DNA of 39,039 nucleotides from Desulfonatronospira sp. (lineage in GTDB: Bacteria; Desulfobacterota; Desulfovibrionia; Desulfovibrionales; Desulfonatronovibrionaceae). The stretch spans positions 1 to 39,039 of the forward strand of contig SLDX01000114.1 in NCBI GenBank assembly GCA_007125075.1, written 5' to 3'. Under the pieces are notes generated by a model. It was not told where the DNA came from. It saw only the letters and a list, made by a program, of their open reading frames with translations, and did no database searches. Of the stretch, positions 1 through 8,583 are shown one piece after another. Within the stretch, counting starts at the first letter, position 1; each line of letters starts with the position of its first letter. Both the position numbers and the translations under genes were made by a program.

Positions 1-34
1 ATCATTTATGATCATTCACTGGTGCAGCCAAAAT

Positions 35-2503
35 CTAGTACCAGTAGGGAATTCTTAACCGTCCGGTTCTGCTCCTGGCCCAGCGGATCTCTGGTTCGCA
101 GTCCGGAGTGGACCAGGAAATCACTGTCTGGCCATGTACGGCAGTGTCGTACAGATGAATATTTTGATCCTCCATTATCTTCAGTACTTCTGGGTGAGGA
201 ACTCTGAACCTGTTCATAAACCCTCTGGCCACCACTGCAATTTCCGGGTTCACCTTCTGGTAGAACTTTTCGTTAGCACTGGTGCGGCTGCCGTGATGGG
301 GAACGATGAGCACCTGAGCCTCAAGCTGATGTTCTGATTCCAGCAGATCGTTTATTCCCAATGCTTCGATGTCGCCAGGGATCAGGGCCAGACCCCGTCC
401 ATGCCATACCAGGCGCAGCACAAGAGAAGAATCATTCAGCAGTTCATATTCATTTGCCTTTTCAGGATGCAGCACCTCAAGCTTAAGACCGTTGCCCAGA
501 TCCAGGATTTCTCCAGAGTTCAGAATATCGGTTTCAACTTTGCGTCTTTTTAGAGCAGCATCAAAACGCTGCCTGTCCGGGCCTTCAGGCCATATTCCGT
601 TGTGCAGATATCTTTTTGCGCCAAGGTATTTTATAGGATAAATAAGACCTCCGTAATGATCGACATGAGCATGGCTTAAAATGATCATATCCAGTTCATT
701 CGGCCAGGAACGCCAGGTCAAGGCCGGGACCACTACTTGCCGGCCCAGGTCGAATTCGGGATTCCAGCTGCCCCCGCCGTCAATCAGGATCCTCTTTTTG
801 TCTGGAAGCTCAAGCAGAACGCTTTGCCCCTGACCAACATCCAAAATATTAAGTTTTACTTCCTGCTTAAGAGCAGTCCCTGCCCAGGGAAGCAGGATGA
901 GAACGACCAGAACGGCAAGGCCGGCGAGAAACGCTTTCTTTTTCCAGGGCGTAAACCGGTTGTAGAGCATCAGGATCAGAACGATGTAGTAGGCAAAAAT
1001 ATGAGACCATGCCGGACGATAGGTTATTATCGGATGCAGCAGCTCTTTGGAGCGTAGAAATTCCATAAAGACAATAAAGTACCCAAGCAGATACGCGCAA
1101 AGTCCAAGCAGAATTTCCCCGGCATATCCTGCACCTGGCACCAGGGAAATGAACAGACCTGCAAAGCCCGCCGGAAGGACCATGATTCCCAGAACCGGGA
1201 TCCAGATCAGATTTAGATACAAATGCGCGCTGATATAGTTGAATGTCCAGGCCTGGACAGGAAGAAGGGCGATATTCGCGGCCAGAGTGACTCCGAGAAG
1301 CCCCAGAAAATATTTGAGCGGGCTTGGAGCCTTGCGGGCATCCAGATATCTTAGAATTCTTTCCACCAGGGGCCAGGCAAGCGCGATCCCGGCCACGGCC
1401 ATGACTGAGAGCTGCAGCCTGAGATCAAAAACCGCCCAGGGGTTGTACAGGGTGATCAAAGCCGCGGCCATGAACAAACCGTCCAGAAGGACTCTTCTCT
1501 GGTCTGCAAAAATATACCAGCCCCAGCAGAAGAGCATTATTCCGGCCCTGATCAGGGTGGGCTGATACTGACCCATCCAGATATAGACCAGACATATGGG
1601 TGCGGCCAGCAAAATCCCCAGCTTAATGAAGGGCAGCCGGAGATAGATTCCAGGAATAAAATGGCCAAGCGTCCCGGCAAGCATGAAGCCCATTCCGGCC
1701 ATAATACCCAGGTGCAGCCCGGAAAGGGCCAGTGTGTGGGCCAGGGAGGCAAGGCGCACCGTATCCAGAAGTTCAGAGTCAAGCAGGGATCGATCACCAA
1801 AAAACAGAGCCAGCCCCAAACCTTTGATTTTATCCTGCCGGTCCGCGCAGAAACCCTGTATGTCCAGACCGTTCAAAAGCCTTTGCTTTAAGGACTGGCG
1901 CAGGGCTAAACTTTTTTGCTCAACATGTTCCAGATCAAACCAGAAATTTTTGTCCCTGGAATAGCTGCGCCAGAAAACACCCTGGGTTCTCCAGAAGAAT
2001 TCACTGTTCCATACTCCGAAATTGGCCATGCCCTGAACCGGGCGCACGGTCAAATGGGCCTGGATGTTCTGTCCCGGGACAATATTTAAAGGGGCCTGCT
2101 GCCATGTCCACACAAGTTTGCCGGGCAGGGCTTCAGACTCTCTGTCCGGCTCGATGATCAGATTTTTGATGATTATTCTTTGTCTGTCTCCTGGAAGATA
2201 GCCAACGCTTTGAACCTGGCCCTGGAGAAGTACTCTTTTCTGTTCGAGTATAGGCAATGGGATGTGTTCGGGCGGCTCAGGAAGCCTGAACCAGGCCAGA
2301 AGAAAGGAAAGCAGGAAAACTCCTGCTACCAGCAGGTTCAAGCGCATAAGCTTAAAGGGGATGAATAGAAGAAGGAGAAAAAGGCCGCAAAGACCTGCCC
2401 AGGGATATTTCAGAGTCCATATGCCCAGTAAATACCCCAAAAAAATTTTCTGCCAGGGCAGAAGGCCCAAAGGGACCAGAGTTTGGCCATGTGCCGGGTT
2501 CAC
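35..2503 (-). CDS. comEC: DNA internalization competence protein ComEC/Rec2
   Basis: This 822-residue polytopic inner-membrane protein is the predicted channel that carries single-stranded DNA into the cytoplasm in natural transformation. The N-terminal part (about residues 20-180) has membrane segments and the soluble DUF4131/OB-like region. The Competence domain (about 225-510) carries the family motif ALSGLHLG at 259-266. The C-terminal metallo-beta-lactamase domain has DVGQGQS at 555-561, the metal motif HAHVDH at 611-616, PGD at 709-711 and PHHGSRTS at 735-742, so it looks catalytically intact. Length is normal for a full three-domain ComEC. The start is GTG at 2501-2503 behind a weak AAGAG site. 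The gene lies 96 bases downstream of ftsK and may have its own promoter (2542-2570). No other competence gene is in the window. Confidence 0.95.
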   Translation of the reverse strand: MNPAHGQTLVPLGLLPWQKIFLGYLLGIWTLKYPWAGLCGLFLLLLFIPFKLMRLNLLVAGVFLLSFLLAWFRLPEPPEHIPLPILEQKRVLLQGQVQSVGYLPGDRQRIIIKNLIIEPDRESEALPGKLVWTWQQAPLNIVPGQNIQAHLTVRPVQGMANFGVWNSEFFWRTQGVFWRSYSRDKNFWFDLEHVEQKSLALRQSLKQRLLNGLDIQGFCADRQDKIKGLGLALFFGDRSLLDSELLDTVRLASLAHTLALSGLHLGIMAGMGFMLAGTLGHFIPGIYLRLPFIKLGILLAAPICLVYIWMGQYQPTLIRAGIMLFCWGWYIFADQRRVLLDGLFMAAALITLYNPWAVFDLRLQLSVMAVAGIALAWPLVERILRYLDARKAPSPLKYFLGLLGVTLAANIALLPVQAWTFNYISAHLYLNLIWIPVLGIMVLPAGFAGLFISLVPGAGYAGEILLGLCAYLLGYFIVFMEFLRSKELLHPIITYRPAWSHIFAYYIVLILMLYNRFTPWKKKAFLAGLAVLVVLILLPWAGTALKQEVKLNILDVGQGQSVLLELPDKKRILIDGGGSWNPEFDLGRQVVVPALTWRSWPNELDMIILSHAHVDHYGGLIYPIKYLGAKRYLHNGIWPEGPDRQRFDAALKRRKVETDILNSGEILDLGNGLKLEVLHPEKANEYELLNDSSLVLRLVWHGRGLALIPGDIEALGINDLLESEHQLEAQVLIVPHHGSRTSANEKFYQKVNPEIAVVARGFMNRFRVPHPEVLKIMEDQNIHLYDTAVHGQTVISWSTPDCEPEIRWARSRTGRLRIPYWY

Positions 2504-2541
2504 AAAGTCTCTTGCCGCTGATCCGGTATTTCTTGAGAACG

Positions 2542-2570
2542 ATTATAATTACATAATCAAAGCAGGTGAA
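2542..2570 (-). promoter_or_regulatory. Candidate sigma70-type promoter for comEC
   Basis: Reading the minus strand, a perfect TATAAT (2542-2547) lies 17 bases downstream of TTCACC (2565-2570), a 4/6 match to the -35 consensus. It sits in the 96-base ftsK-comEC gap and would give a leader of roughly 30 bases before the GTG start. It was identified by eye only. Confidence 0.4.
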
Positions 2571-2599
2571 ATTCCATGAGCTGATCGGACATGAAGCGG

Positions 2600-4738
2600 T
2601 TACTTGGGTTTTAGCACCTGTCTGGGCTTGCTTCCGTCTGAAGGCCCCAGAATGCCGTCTTTTTCCATCTGCTCTATGAATAGGGCCGCCTTGTTGTAGC
2701 CGATGCGAAACCTGCGCTGGATAAGAGAAATTGACCCCTTGCCCTGCTCCCGGATGAATTCCACCGCCTGAGGATATTTGGGATCATCGATCACTGGATC
2801 ACCCGCATAATCCTGGCCATTGCCTGCATGATCATTGTTTTTCCAGTCACTGAAATCCAATTCAAACTCAGGAGCAGCCTTTTGCTTCCAAAAATCGACT
2901 ACAGCGGCGATTTCCTCTTCCTGCAGCATGGCTCCGTGTATTCTCTGCAACTGCCCTCCACCGCTTTTGTAGAGCATGTCCCCCTGGCCCAGAAGATGCT
3001 CAGCGCCCACACCGTCCAGGATGGTTCTTGAATCATGCTTGGAGCTGACCTGGAAGGCGATTCTGGAGGGAAAGTTGGCTTTGATGATCCCCGTGACCAC
3101 ATCCACAGAAGGCCTCTGTGTGGCTATGATCAGATGGATTCCGGCGGCCCTGGCCAGTTGAGCCAGCCGGACAATGCCCATTTCCACTTCTTTGGCCGCA
3201 GTAAGCATCAGATCAGCCATTTCATCGATGACTACAACCAGATAGGGAAAGGGCTTAAGATCCTCATATCCTTCCGGGGGCTGATCCCCGAAGGACATAA
3301 GCTTCTGATTATAGCCCTCAATGTTGCGCACTCCCAGACCGGCCATGCGGTCATAACGGTTTTCCATTTCAAATATCGCCCAATCAAGTGCTGTCTTGGC
3401 CAGACTCATATCCGTAACAACAGGATGCACCAGGTGCGGAAGGTCGTTGTACACTGCCAGCTCAATGCGCTTGGGATCAATGAGCAAAAGTTTCAATTCC
3501 TGGGGGGAATACTTAAAGAGCAGGCTGATAAGCAGGCTGTTCAGGCAGACGCTCTTGCCTGCTCCGGTGGCTCCGGCCACAAGAAGGTGAGGCATGCGGG
3601 ACAGATCCTCCACCCTTGAACGGCCCTGAATATTCTTGCCCAGGGCTAAAGGCAGCTTCAGTTTGGACTGGACAAAATCGGGAGTACTTAGAATTTCCTG
3701 TAAATAGACAATCTGACGCTCGTCATTGGGAATCTCCACGCCAATAGTATCTTTGCCGGGCAAAGGAGCGACAATGCGCACTGAAGTGGCCTTAAGGGCC
3801 AGGGCCAGGTCGTCGTGCAGATTGGCGATGCGGCTTATTTTTACTCCTGGCGCGGGTTTATACTCCAGCATGGTGATCACCGGTCCGGGCTGAATCCGCT
3901 GCACTTCGCCCTGGACGGAAAAATCTTCCAGGCAGGAAGTAACTGCGGCAGAAATTTCTTCAAGCCTTTTTTGCTCGATTTTTGGTCCGTTTCCGGATGG
4001 AGTAAACAAAAGATCAAGGGGCGGCACGGAAAAGCTGTGCGGATCTACTTGTGCCGTTCTTTTGGAAGGGCTGTTGCGCGAAGCAGGCAAAGGACTGTTC
4101 CTGTTTTTTGGAGAGGAAGTTCTGGGCTTGGGACTGTTTTGGGATTTTGCTTGGTTCTTCGTGCTTCTATTGCCTGATTCCTGATTATTTCTGCCCTCAA
4201 AAGAGGGCATAATTCGTCTTAGACCAGACAGACATCTTATGAATGAGACACCTGTAGCTAATTGCAGGCCGACGAGGGTCAACAGGGAATTGATCAGAAC
4301 AATACCCCACCAGCGAAGCGCTTCAAAACCCAAATGATAAATCTGACTGCCGACAATTCCGCCTCCGTGCATATCGGATATTTCCGGAGTGTTTCTCAGC
4401 TGTGGAAATTCGAACCAGACAAGCAAAGTCAGAAAGCAGACAATGATGCCTGTCCAGCGCCACCAGGCAAGCTTGAGTGCCGGCCAGAAAAGATACAGGC
4501 CGAGATAAAGAAATAAAACAGGTATAAGTCCTGCTCCCAGGCCAAAAAACTCGACCAGGGTACCTCCAAGATAGGCACCGACTATACCTGCAGGATTCTT
4601 GACTGTTTGATCAGGTCCCACCTGCTGATTGAAAGTGGGATCCAGGCTGGAAAAACCAGCCAGGCTTACTCCCAGAAAGATGGCCGCGAAAAGCATGACC
4701 ACCCCGGGTATTTCACGAAAAAGCCTGCTGCCGTCCAT
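2600..4738 (-). CDS. ftsK: DNA translocase FtsK/SpoIIIE
   Basis: A 712-residue septal DNA pump that clears and segregates chromosome termini during division. Four membrane segments lie at about residues 12-29, 64-84, 96-111 and 143-161. A Ser/Asn/Lys/Pro-rich low-complexity linker follows (about 183-230). The motor has Walker A GATGAGKS at 389-396, LLLIDPKRIEL and the Walker B-like VVVIDEMADLM. The last roughly 65 residues form the gamma winged helix that reads polarity sequences (IQRRFRIGYNKAA). The short linker makes it closer in size to SpoIIIE-type proteins than to the 1300-residue E. coli FtsK. ATG start with AGGGA eight bases upstream. It lies 79 bases downstream of efp. Confidence 0.96.
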   Translation of the reverse strand: MDGSRLFREIPGVVMLFAAIFLGVSLAGFSSLDPTFNQQVGPDQTVKNPAGIVGAYLGGTLVEFFGLGAGLIPVLFLYLGLYLFWPALKLAWWRWTGIIVCFLTLLVWFEFPQLRNTPEISDMHGGGIVGSQIYHLGFEALRWWGIVLINSLLTLVGLQLATGVSFIRCLSGLRRIMPSFEGRNNQESGNRSTKNQAKSQNSPKPRTSSPKNRNSPLPASRNSPSKRTAQVDPHSFSVPPLDLLFTPSGNGPKIEQKRLEEISAAVTSCLEDFSVQGEVQRIQPGPVITMLEYKPAPGVKISRIANLHDDLALALKATSVRIVAPLPGKDTIGVEIPNDERQIVYLQEILSTPDFVQSKLKLPLALGKNIQGRSRVEDLSRMPHLLVAGATGAGKSVCLNSLLISLLFKYSPQELKLLLIDPKRIELAVYNDLPHLVHPVVTDMSLAKTALDWAIFEMENRYDRMAGLGVRNIEGYNQKLMSFGDQPPEGYEDLKPFPYLVVVIDEMADLMLTAAKEVEMGIVRLAQLARAAGIHLIIATQRPSVDVVTGIIKANFPSRIAFQVSSKHDSRTILDGVGAEHLLGQGDMLYKSGGGQLQRIHGAMLQEEEIAAVVDFWKQKAAPEFELDFSDWKNNDHAGNGQDYAGDPVIDDPKYPQAVEFIREQGKGSISLIQRRFRIGYNKAALFIEQMEKDGILGPSDGSKPRQVLKPK

Positions 4739-4817
4739 TTATCGTCCCTATTAATGATTCCGGGGCACTCAGTTCCAATGCACAGGGCCGGCAATCAAGT
4801 CCTGGTTTACCTTAAAA

Positions 4818-5375
4818 TTATTCCCGGCCAAGATATTCACCTGAGCGGGTATCAACCTTTATTATATCACCTTCATTGATGAACAGGGGTACGTTGACTG
4901 TAATGCCGGTCTCCAATCTGGCCGGCTTTGTACCTCCGGAAACAGTGTCCCCCTTCATCCCGGGCTCGGTCTGGACAACCTGCAGGGAAACCCCTGCCGG
5001 CATATCGATATCTATGGGCTGTCCTCTGTAAATCAGAGCCTTGACTGTTTGCCCTTCTTTTAAATAGCCACCCTTTTCCTTCATGCTTTCATCCTGGATC
5101 ATCAGCTGATCATAACTGGCCATATCCATAAATACGTATGCGCTGCCGTCATGATAGAGATATTGAATTTCCCTTGATTCCAGGTCCGGCTTGCCTACCT
5201 TCTCCCCGGAACGGAAAGTCTGATCGACTGTTCCTCCAGTCAGAAGGTTTCTAAGCTTGGTGCGCACAAAAGCTCCTCCCTTGCCGGGCTTGACGTGCAA
5301 AAAATCGGCAATCTCATAAGGAGTATCATCGATTTCTATCTTCAAACCTTTGCGAAAATCAGTAGTTGAAAGCAT
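4818..5375 (-). CDS. efp: Translation elongation factor P
   Basis: EF-P binds the ribosome E site and relieves stalling at polyproline stretches. The start is set at 5375 (185 residues), because AGGAGG sits at ideal spacing before this ATG and the protein then begins [10 protein letters not shown] as in homologues. A longer reading from 5423 adds 16 residues with no family similarity. The loop KPGKGGAFV places a lysine at residue 32, equivalent to the modified Lys34 of E. coli EF-P. The three beta-barrel domains run to the end (TGLEV-like region seen as [16 protein letters not shown]). No epmA, epmB or other EF-P-modifying gene is in the window, so the modification type cannot be told. aroQ lies directly upstream, a common bacterial pairing. 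Confidence 0.96.
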   Translation of the reverse strand: MLSTTDFRKGLKIEIDDTPYEIADFLHVKPGKGGAFVRTKLRNLLTGGTVDQTFRSGEKVGKPDLESREIQYLYHDGSAYVFMDMASYDQLMIQDESMKEKGGYLKEGQTVKALIYRGQPIDIDMPAGVSLQVVQTEPGMKGDTVSGGTKPARLETGITVNVPLFINEGDIIKVDTRSGEYLGRE

Positions 5376-5454
5376 TAACCCTCCTGTGTTCCAAGAATCA
5401 GGCATAAACCGATCCGGTTTCATTCACCAGCATTGTCCTGGTCCAGTGAACAGT

Positions 5455-5934
5455 TCAGGCTTCTTCTGCTCCTTGCTGATCCAGATGCCAGACCAGTGCT
5501 TCAAGGCCCAAAGCATAGCTCATGATGCCGAAACCGGAGATCACTCCCAGGCTGTTCTCAGCGGTCAGATTACGCTTGCGGATATCTTCCCGGCTCCAGA
5601 TATTGCTTAGATGTACTTCAACATAGGGAATACCGATCCAGGCCAGGCAGTCTCCTAAGGCCAGGCTGGTGTGGGTGTATGCACCCGGATTGATCACCAG
5701 TCCCTGAATTTTGTCTTCCCTGGCCTTTTCCAGACGATCAATGATCTGTCCTTCACCGTTGGCCTGAAAATACCGGCGCTTAATCCGGGAGTTTATTCCG
5801 GGCATTTTATTTTCCAGGATGGAATCCAGGGCGTCCATGCCCAGATGTCCGTAAATCTTTTGATCTCTTTTTCCAATATGTCCAAGATTGGGACCATTGA
5901 TGATCAACAAATCATATCTTATCTGTGCAGACAT
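5455..5934 (-). CDS. aroQ: 3-dehydroquinate dehydratase, type II
   Basis: A 159-residue shikimate-pathway enzyme that dehydrates 3-dehydroquinate to 3-dehydroshikimate; the family is dodecameric. The active-site loop NGPN (13-16), Arg23, the catalytic Tyr28 in KIYG, INPGAYTHTS (81-90), the catalytic His108 in VEVHLSN and the SREDIR arginines (115, 119) are all present. The first loop reads NGPNLGHIGKR instead of the commoner NGPNLNLLGTR, a variant I believe is usual in Desulfovibrionales. The start ATG is two bases after the stop of the upstream lipoprotein gene, so the two are probably translated together. Confidence 0.95.
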   Translation of the reverse strand: MSAQIRYDLLIINGPNLGHIGKRDQKIYGHLGMDALDSILENKMPGINSRIKRRYFQANGEGQIIDRLEKAREDKIQGLVINPGAYTHTSLALGDCLAWIGIPYVEVHLSNIWSREDIRKRNLTAENSLGVISGFGIMSYALGLEALVWHLDQQGAEEA

Positions 5935-5936
5935 AC

Positions 5937-6779
5937 CTATTTTGTCTCCAATGGTTCTTGCTGAGCATCCCGATTGGAACCGCTGTCCTCAGGTGTAAGC
6001 TTGAGCACAGGCTGCACCTGTATTTCCTGAAACGACTGAGAGGAATACATTTTTTCTTCATTTTCAGCGGCAAGCTCCATACGGGCCAAAAAAATCAGGT
6101 CTCCGGGAATAACCTCATGTCTGGTTTCCATTATCTTTCCCTTGGCCAGGACTCCGGTTTCTTCCCTGTCACCAGCCAGCTGTGCGTCTTCTCCAAGCAC
6201 CTGCAGAATCTTGCCTGAACCAAAAATCCTGATCAGGTTGAAATCCTGTTTCTCGGTCTTGCGGCCCAGAAAAAAGTAAGCTGGAGGATTTTTCAGGTAG
6301 TTTCCAAACAAAAACAGGTTAAGGAAGTCTCCGGCAGCAGCCACTGTCATTTCCTGTTCCAGGGGCAGTACTTTCCCGGACATGTCCCATTCAGCCAGAA
6401 TCTTGATTGTACAGCTGAATTCATGAAACTTCTCCTCAGTAAGCGCAGATGCCTGGGGAACTATTGCTCCCTGAGCATTCCAAAAAACCTTTTCCAAACG
6501 CTCAGATCCTCTTCTTTCCGCCCGGACCAGAGGTTCTATGCTCATGATCTTCCTGGCGCAGATGCGGAGGCATTCATCAGAAGCTGCGGTCCAGAAAGCT
6601 TTTTCCGGAGAAGAAAATCTGTTCAGTTCTTCAGGAACAAGACTTACCTGGAATACTGCCTGTTCCTTAAGCTCTGTCTGATCCTGTCCTGCATGGAAAT
6701 AGCTTTCATTGGTATTTGGTTCCCTGACGCAGGCACTCATTAAAAATAGCGTGCAAAGCAGCATCAATTTTCTGTCCAC
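5937..6779 (-). CDS. Predicted lipoprotein of unknown function
   Basis: A 280-residue protein with a clear lipoprotein signal: MDRK, a hydrophobic stretch and the lipobox LMSAC with Cys17. The mature protein is charged and has no motif I recognise. Its middle contains a hydrophobic patch (LNLFLFGNYLKNPPAYFFLGR), and the C-terminal half contains KGKIMETRHEVIPGDLIFLARM, which reads like a small beta-rich domain. Such a pattern resembles surface or secretion-accessory lipoproteins, but this is only a structural impression. It is the first gene of the aroQ-efp-ftsK run and faces engB across a 154-base divergent gap that must hold its promoter. Confidence 0.8.
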   Translation of the reverse strand: MDRKLMLLCTLFLMSACVREPNTNESYFHAGQDQTELKEQAVFQVSLVPEELNRFSSPEKAFWTAASDECLRICARKIMSIEPLVRAERRGSERLEKVFWNAQGAIVPQASALTEEKFHEFSCTIKILAEWDMSGKVLPLEQEMTVAAAGDFLNLFLFGNYLKNPPAYFFLGRKTEKQDFNLIRIFGSGKILQVLGEDAQLAGDREETGVLAKGKIMETRHEVIPGDLIFLARMELAAENEEKMYSSQSFQEIQVQPVLKLTPEDSGSNRDAQQEPLETK

Positions 6780-6933
6780 TGTTCACCTCACAGCTAAGAA
6801 CTGATTTCTGTAATTTACAACATGTATATTTTTCTTTAATTTATACTGCTGAACGAATGCACCGGCATGTCCGTGCACAGAAGATTTTTTAAGGTCGGAC
6901 AAAACTGAACCGCTCACTTCCCGGGAAAAAGTA
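6780..6933. promoter_or_regulatory. Divergent intergenic region between lipoprotein gene and engB
   Basis: This AT-rich 154-base gap separates two divergently oriented genes and must carry both promoters. On the plus strand TATACT (6842-6847) is a good -10 match, and TTTACA (6814-6819) is a -35-like hexamer, but their 22-base spacing is too long to call a promoter with confidence. Confidence 0.35.
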
Positions 6934-7512
6934 ATGCATCTTAAACTGAAACTGGAAAACACAGCTTATACTAAAGAACAGCTGCAGGCAAAACAGTTTC
7001 TCCAGATAGCCCTGGCTGGACGCTCCAATGTGGGCAAATCCTCTCTGATCAACCGTCTGGCGGGACAAAAGAAGCTGGCAAAAACCAGCTCTACGCCCGG
7101 TAAAACCAGAAGCATCAATTTTTATCTGAGTCCGGAGGACAATTTTTATCTGGTTGATCTGCCAGGCTACGGTTATGCCCGCTGCTCACAGCAGGAGAGA
7201 GAAAAATGGGCCAGGCTCATTCAGGATTACCTTCAGGATAACCCGGATCTGAGGGCTCTGATACTTTTGCTTGATTCGCGCATCCCTCCTCAACCCATGG
7301 ACCTGGATCTGGCCCGATACGCCGCATCTTTGAAAGTCAGTCTGTTGCCGGTTTTAACCAAGGCCGACAAATGTACTCAAAAACAAAAAAACCAGGCCTT
7401 GAAAAGAGTAAAAGAACTGCTCAACGATACACAGACCCCCATCCTTTTCTCGGCCAGAACCGGGCAGGGTCTGGATAACCTTTTAACTGCGATTAAAACT
7501 CTGCTCAAATAA
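6934..7512 (+). CDS. engB: Ribosome biogenesis GTP-binding protein YihA/YsxC (EngB)
   Basis: A 192-residue TRAFAC-class GTPase needed for assembly of the large ribosomal subunit. The P-loop GRSNVGKSS is at 29-37, the switch I Thr region at STPGKTRSINFY, G3 DLPGYG at 75-80, G4 TKAD at 142-145 and G5 in SARTGQG. The length is normal for the family. It is one of only two plus-strand genes in the window. Its TAA (7510-7512) touches the stop codon of lptG (7513-7515), so the two convergent genes have no spacer and no visible terminator. Confidence 0.96.
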   Translation: MHLKLKLENTAYTKEQLQAKQFLQIALAGRSNVGKSSLINRLAGQKKLAKTSSTPGKTRSINFYLSPEDNFYLVDLPGYGYARCSQQEREKWARLIQDYLQDNPDLRALILLLDSRIPPQPMDLDLARYAASLKVSLLPVLTKADKCTQKQKNQALKRVKELLNDTQTPILFSARTGQGLDNLLTAIKTLLK

Positions 7513-8580
7513 TCAGGAGTTGTCCATCCAGAATATCTGAATCACTGCCAGAATCCCGAAAAAAAGATTGGCTGCCCAGGCGCCGATAAACGGCGCTACA
7601 AGCCCCTCTTCTGCGTAGCCGACCCCGAACACATAAACCGTATAATAAAAAAAGACAATCACCAAGGCCATGGTGACCAGAGAGTAGATATTCCTGATCC
7701 GGGTAAAAAGAGCCAGGGCCAGCAGGGTCATGACCACCACGGCAAAGGGATAGGCTATCTTGCTGTGCATGGCTGTTGCCAGTTTTTCAACATTTGATCC
7801 GCTTTCCTTAAGCTGGCTTATCAGCTGCTTCAGTGTGAAAAAGGACCAGGCCTGATACGGCAGATCGGATTCAATCAGGGTAAAAGAAGTCAGATCAGTA
7901 CTGATTCTCAGCTCCAGGTATTCAGGACTGTGCGATTCCAGACTGTGCGGCCTTAAGACTTCAGCAGAAGTTAGTACCCATTTGTCTTTGTGTATATGAA
8001 AACCAGGGGCATGAATGATTTCTTCGATCATGTCCCGGCCTCCTTTTTTGTACACCGTCAGCCCTCCACCCCTTTTTTCTTCCGGCCAGGCCGCGTACAC
8101 ATGTATCAGATAATCTTTCTCCTTGAACCATAAATCCTCGAGTCCTTGTTCCTGAGCCTGTCTTTGGCGCACATCCTCATTCCAGATTTCTCTGGTCACC
8201 CTTTCTCCTTTGACTCCCAGAGACTCGGAAAAAGAAAGCAGGAGAACAAAAAAGAGCACAGAGTAAAGCATGAAGAATAAGGCCGGCCTTTTAAAGGAAA
8301 TACCGCTGCCCTCCAGGGCCACAAGTTCATTGTTGCGGTGCATCAGGGCTAGCTGAATGAGCACTGCGAGCATGAAAACCGCAGGCATGATCTGCGAGAT
8401 GATCAAGGGTATCTTGAAGACAAAATACCTGGCGATCATGCCGGGCCCCAGCCCGGCATCCAGCATGGGGTTCAGGCGTCCGGCAAAATCCACGATGAGG
8501 TACACGCCCATCCCGGAAAAAAACAAAACAGCTGTATAGAAAAGGTTCTGACGCAGCAGATACCTGTTTAATACTGACAT
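7513..8580 (-). CDS. lptG: LPS export ABC transporter permease LptG (YjgP/YjgQ family)
   Basis: A 355-residue inner-membrane permease of the LptB2FG transporter, which extracts lipopolysaccharide and passes it to LptC. Three N-terminal membrane segments are followed by a periplasmic beta-jellyroll (about residues 130-265) and three C-terminal membrane segments. The family-typical RNNELVALEGSGIS coupling helix lies after the third segment. It starts three bases after lptF ends. lptF and lptG are similar paralogues; assignment as LptG rests on the second position in the pair and on its N-terminus (MSVLNRYLLRQ). LptB, LptC and LptA genes are not in the window. Confidence 0.9.
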   Translation of the reverse strand: MSVLNRYLLRQNLFYTAVLFFSGMGVYLIVDFAGRLNPMLDAGLGPGMIARYFVFKIPLIISQIMPAVFMLAVLIQLALMHRNNELVALEGSGISFKRPALFFMLYSVLFFVLLLSFSESLGVKGERVTREIWNEDVRQRQAQEQGLEDLWFKEKDYLIHVYAAWPEEKRGGGLTVYKKGGRDMIEEIIHAPGFHIHKDKWVLTSAEVLRPHSLESHSPEYLELRISTDLTSFTLIESDLPYQAWSFFTLKQLISQLKESGSNVEKLATAMHSKIAYPFAVVVMTLLALALFTRIRNIYSLVTMALVIVFFYYTVYVFGVGYAEEGLVAPFIGAWAANLFFGILAVIQIFWMDNS

Positions 8581-8583
8581 ATG

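Noticed and set aside
3035-3619. 194-codon plus-strand open frame
   Set aside because: It lies wholly antisense to the conserved motor domain of ftsK, has no ribosome-binding site, and its protein resembles nothing; it is a shadow of codon bias.
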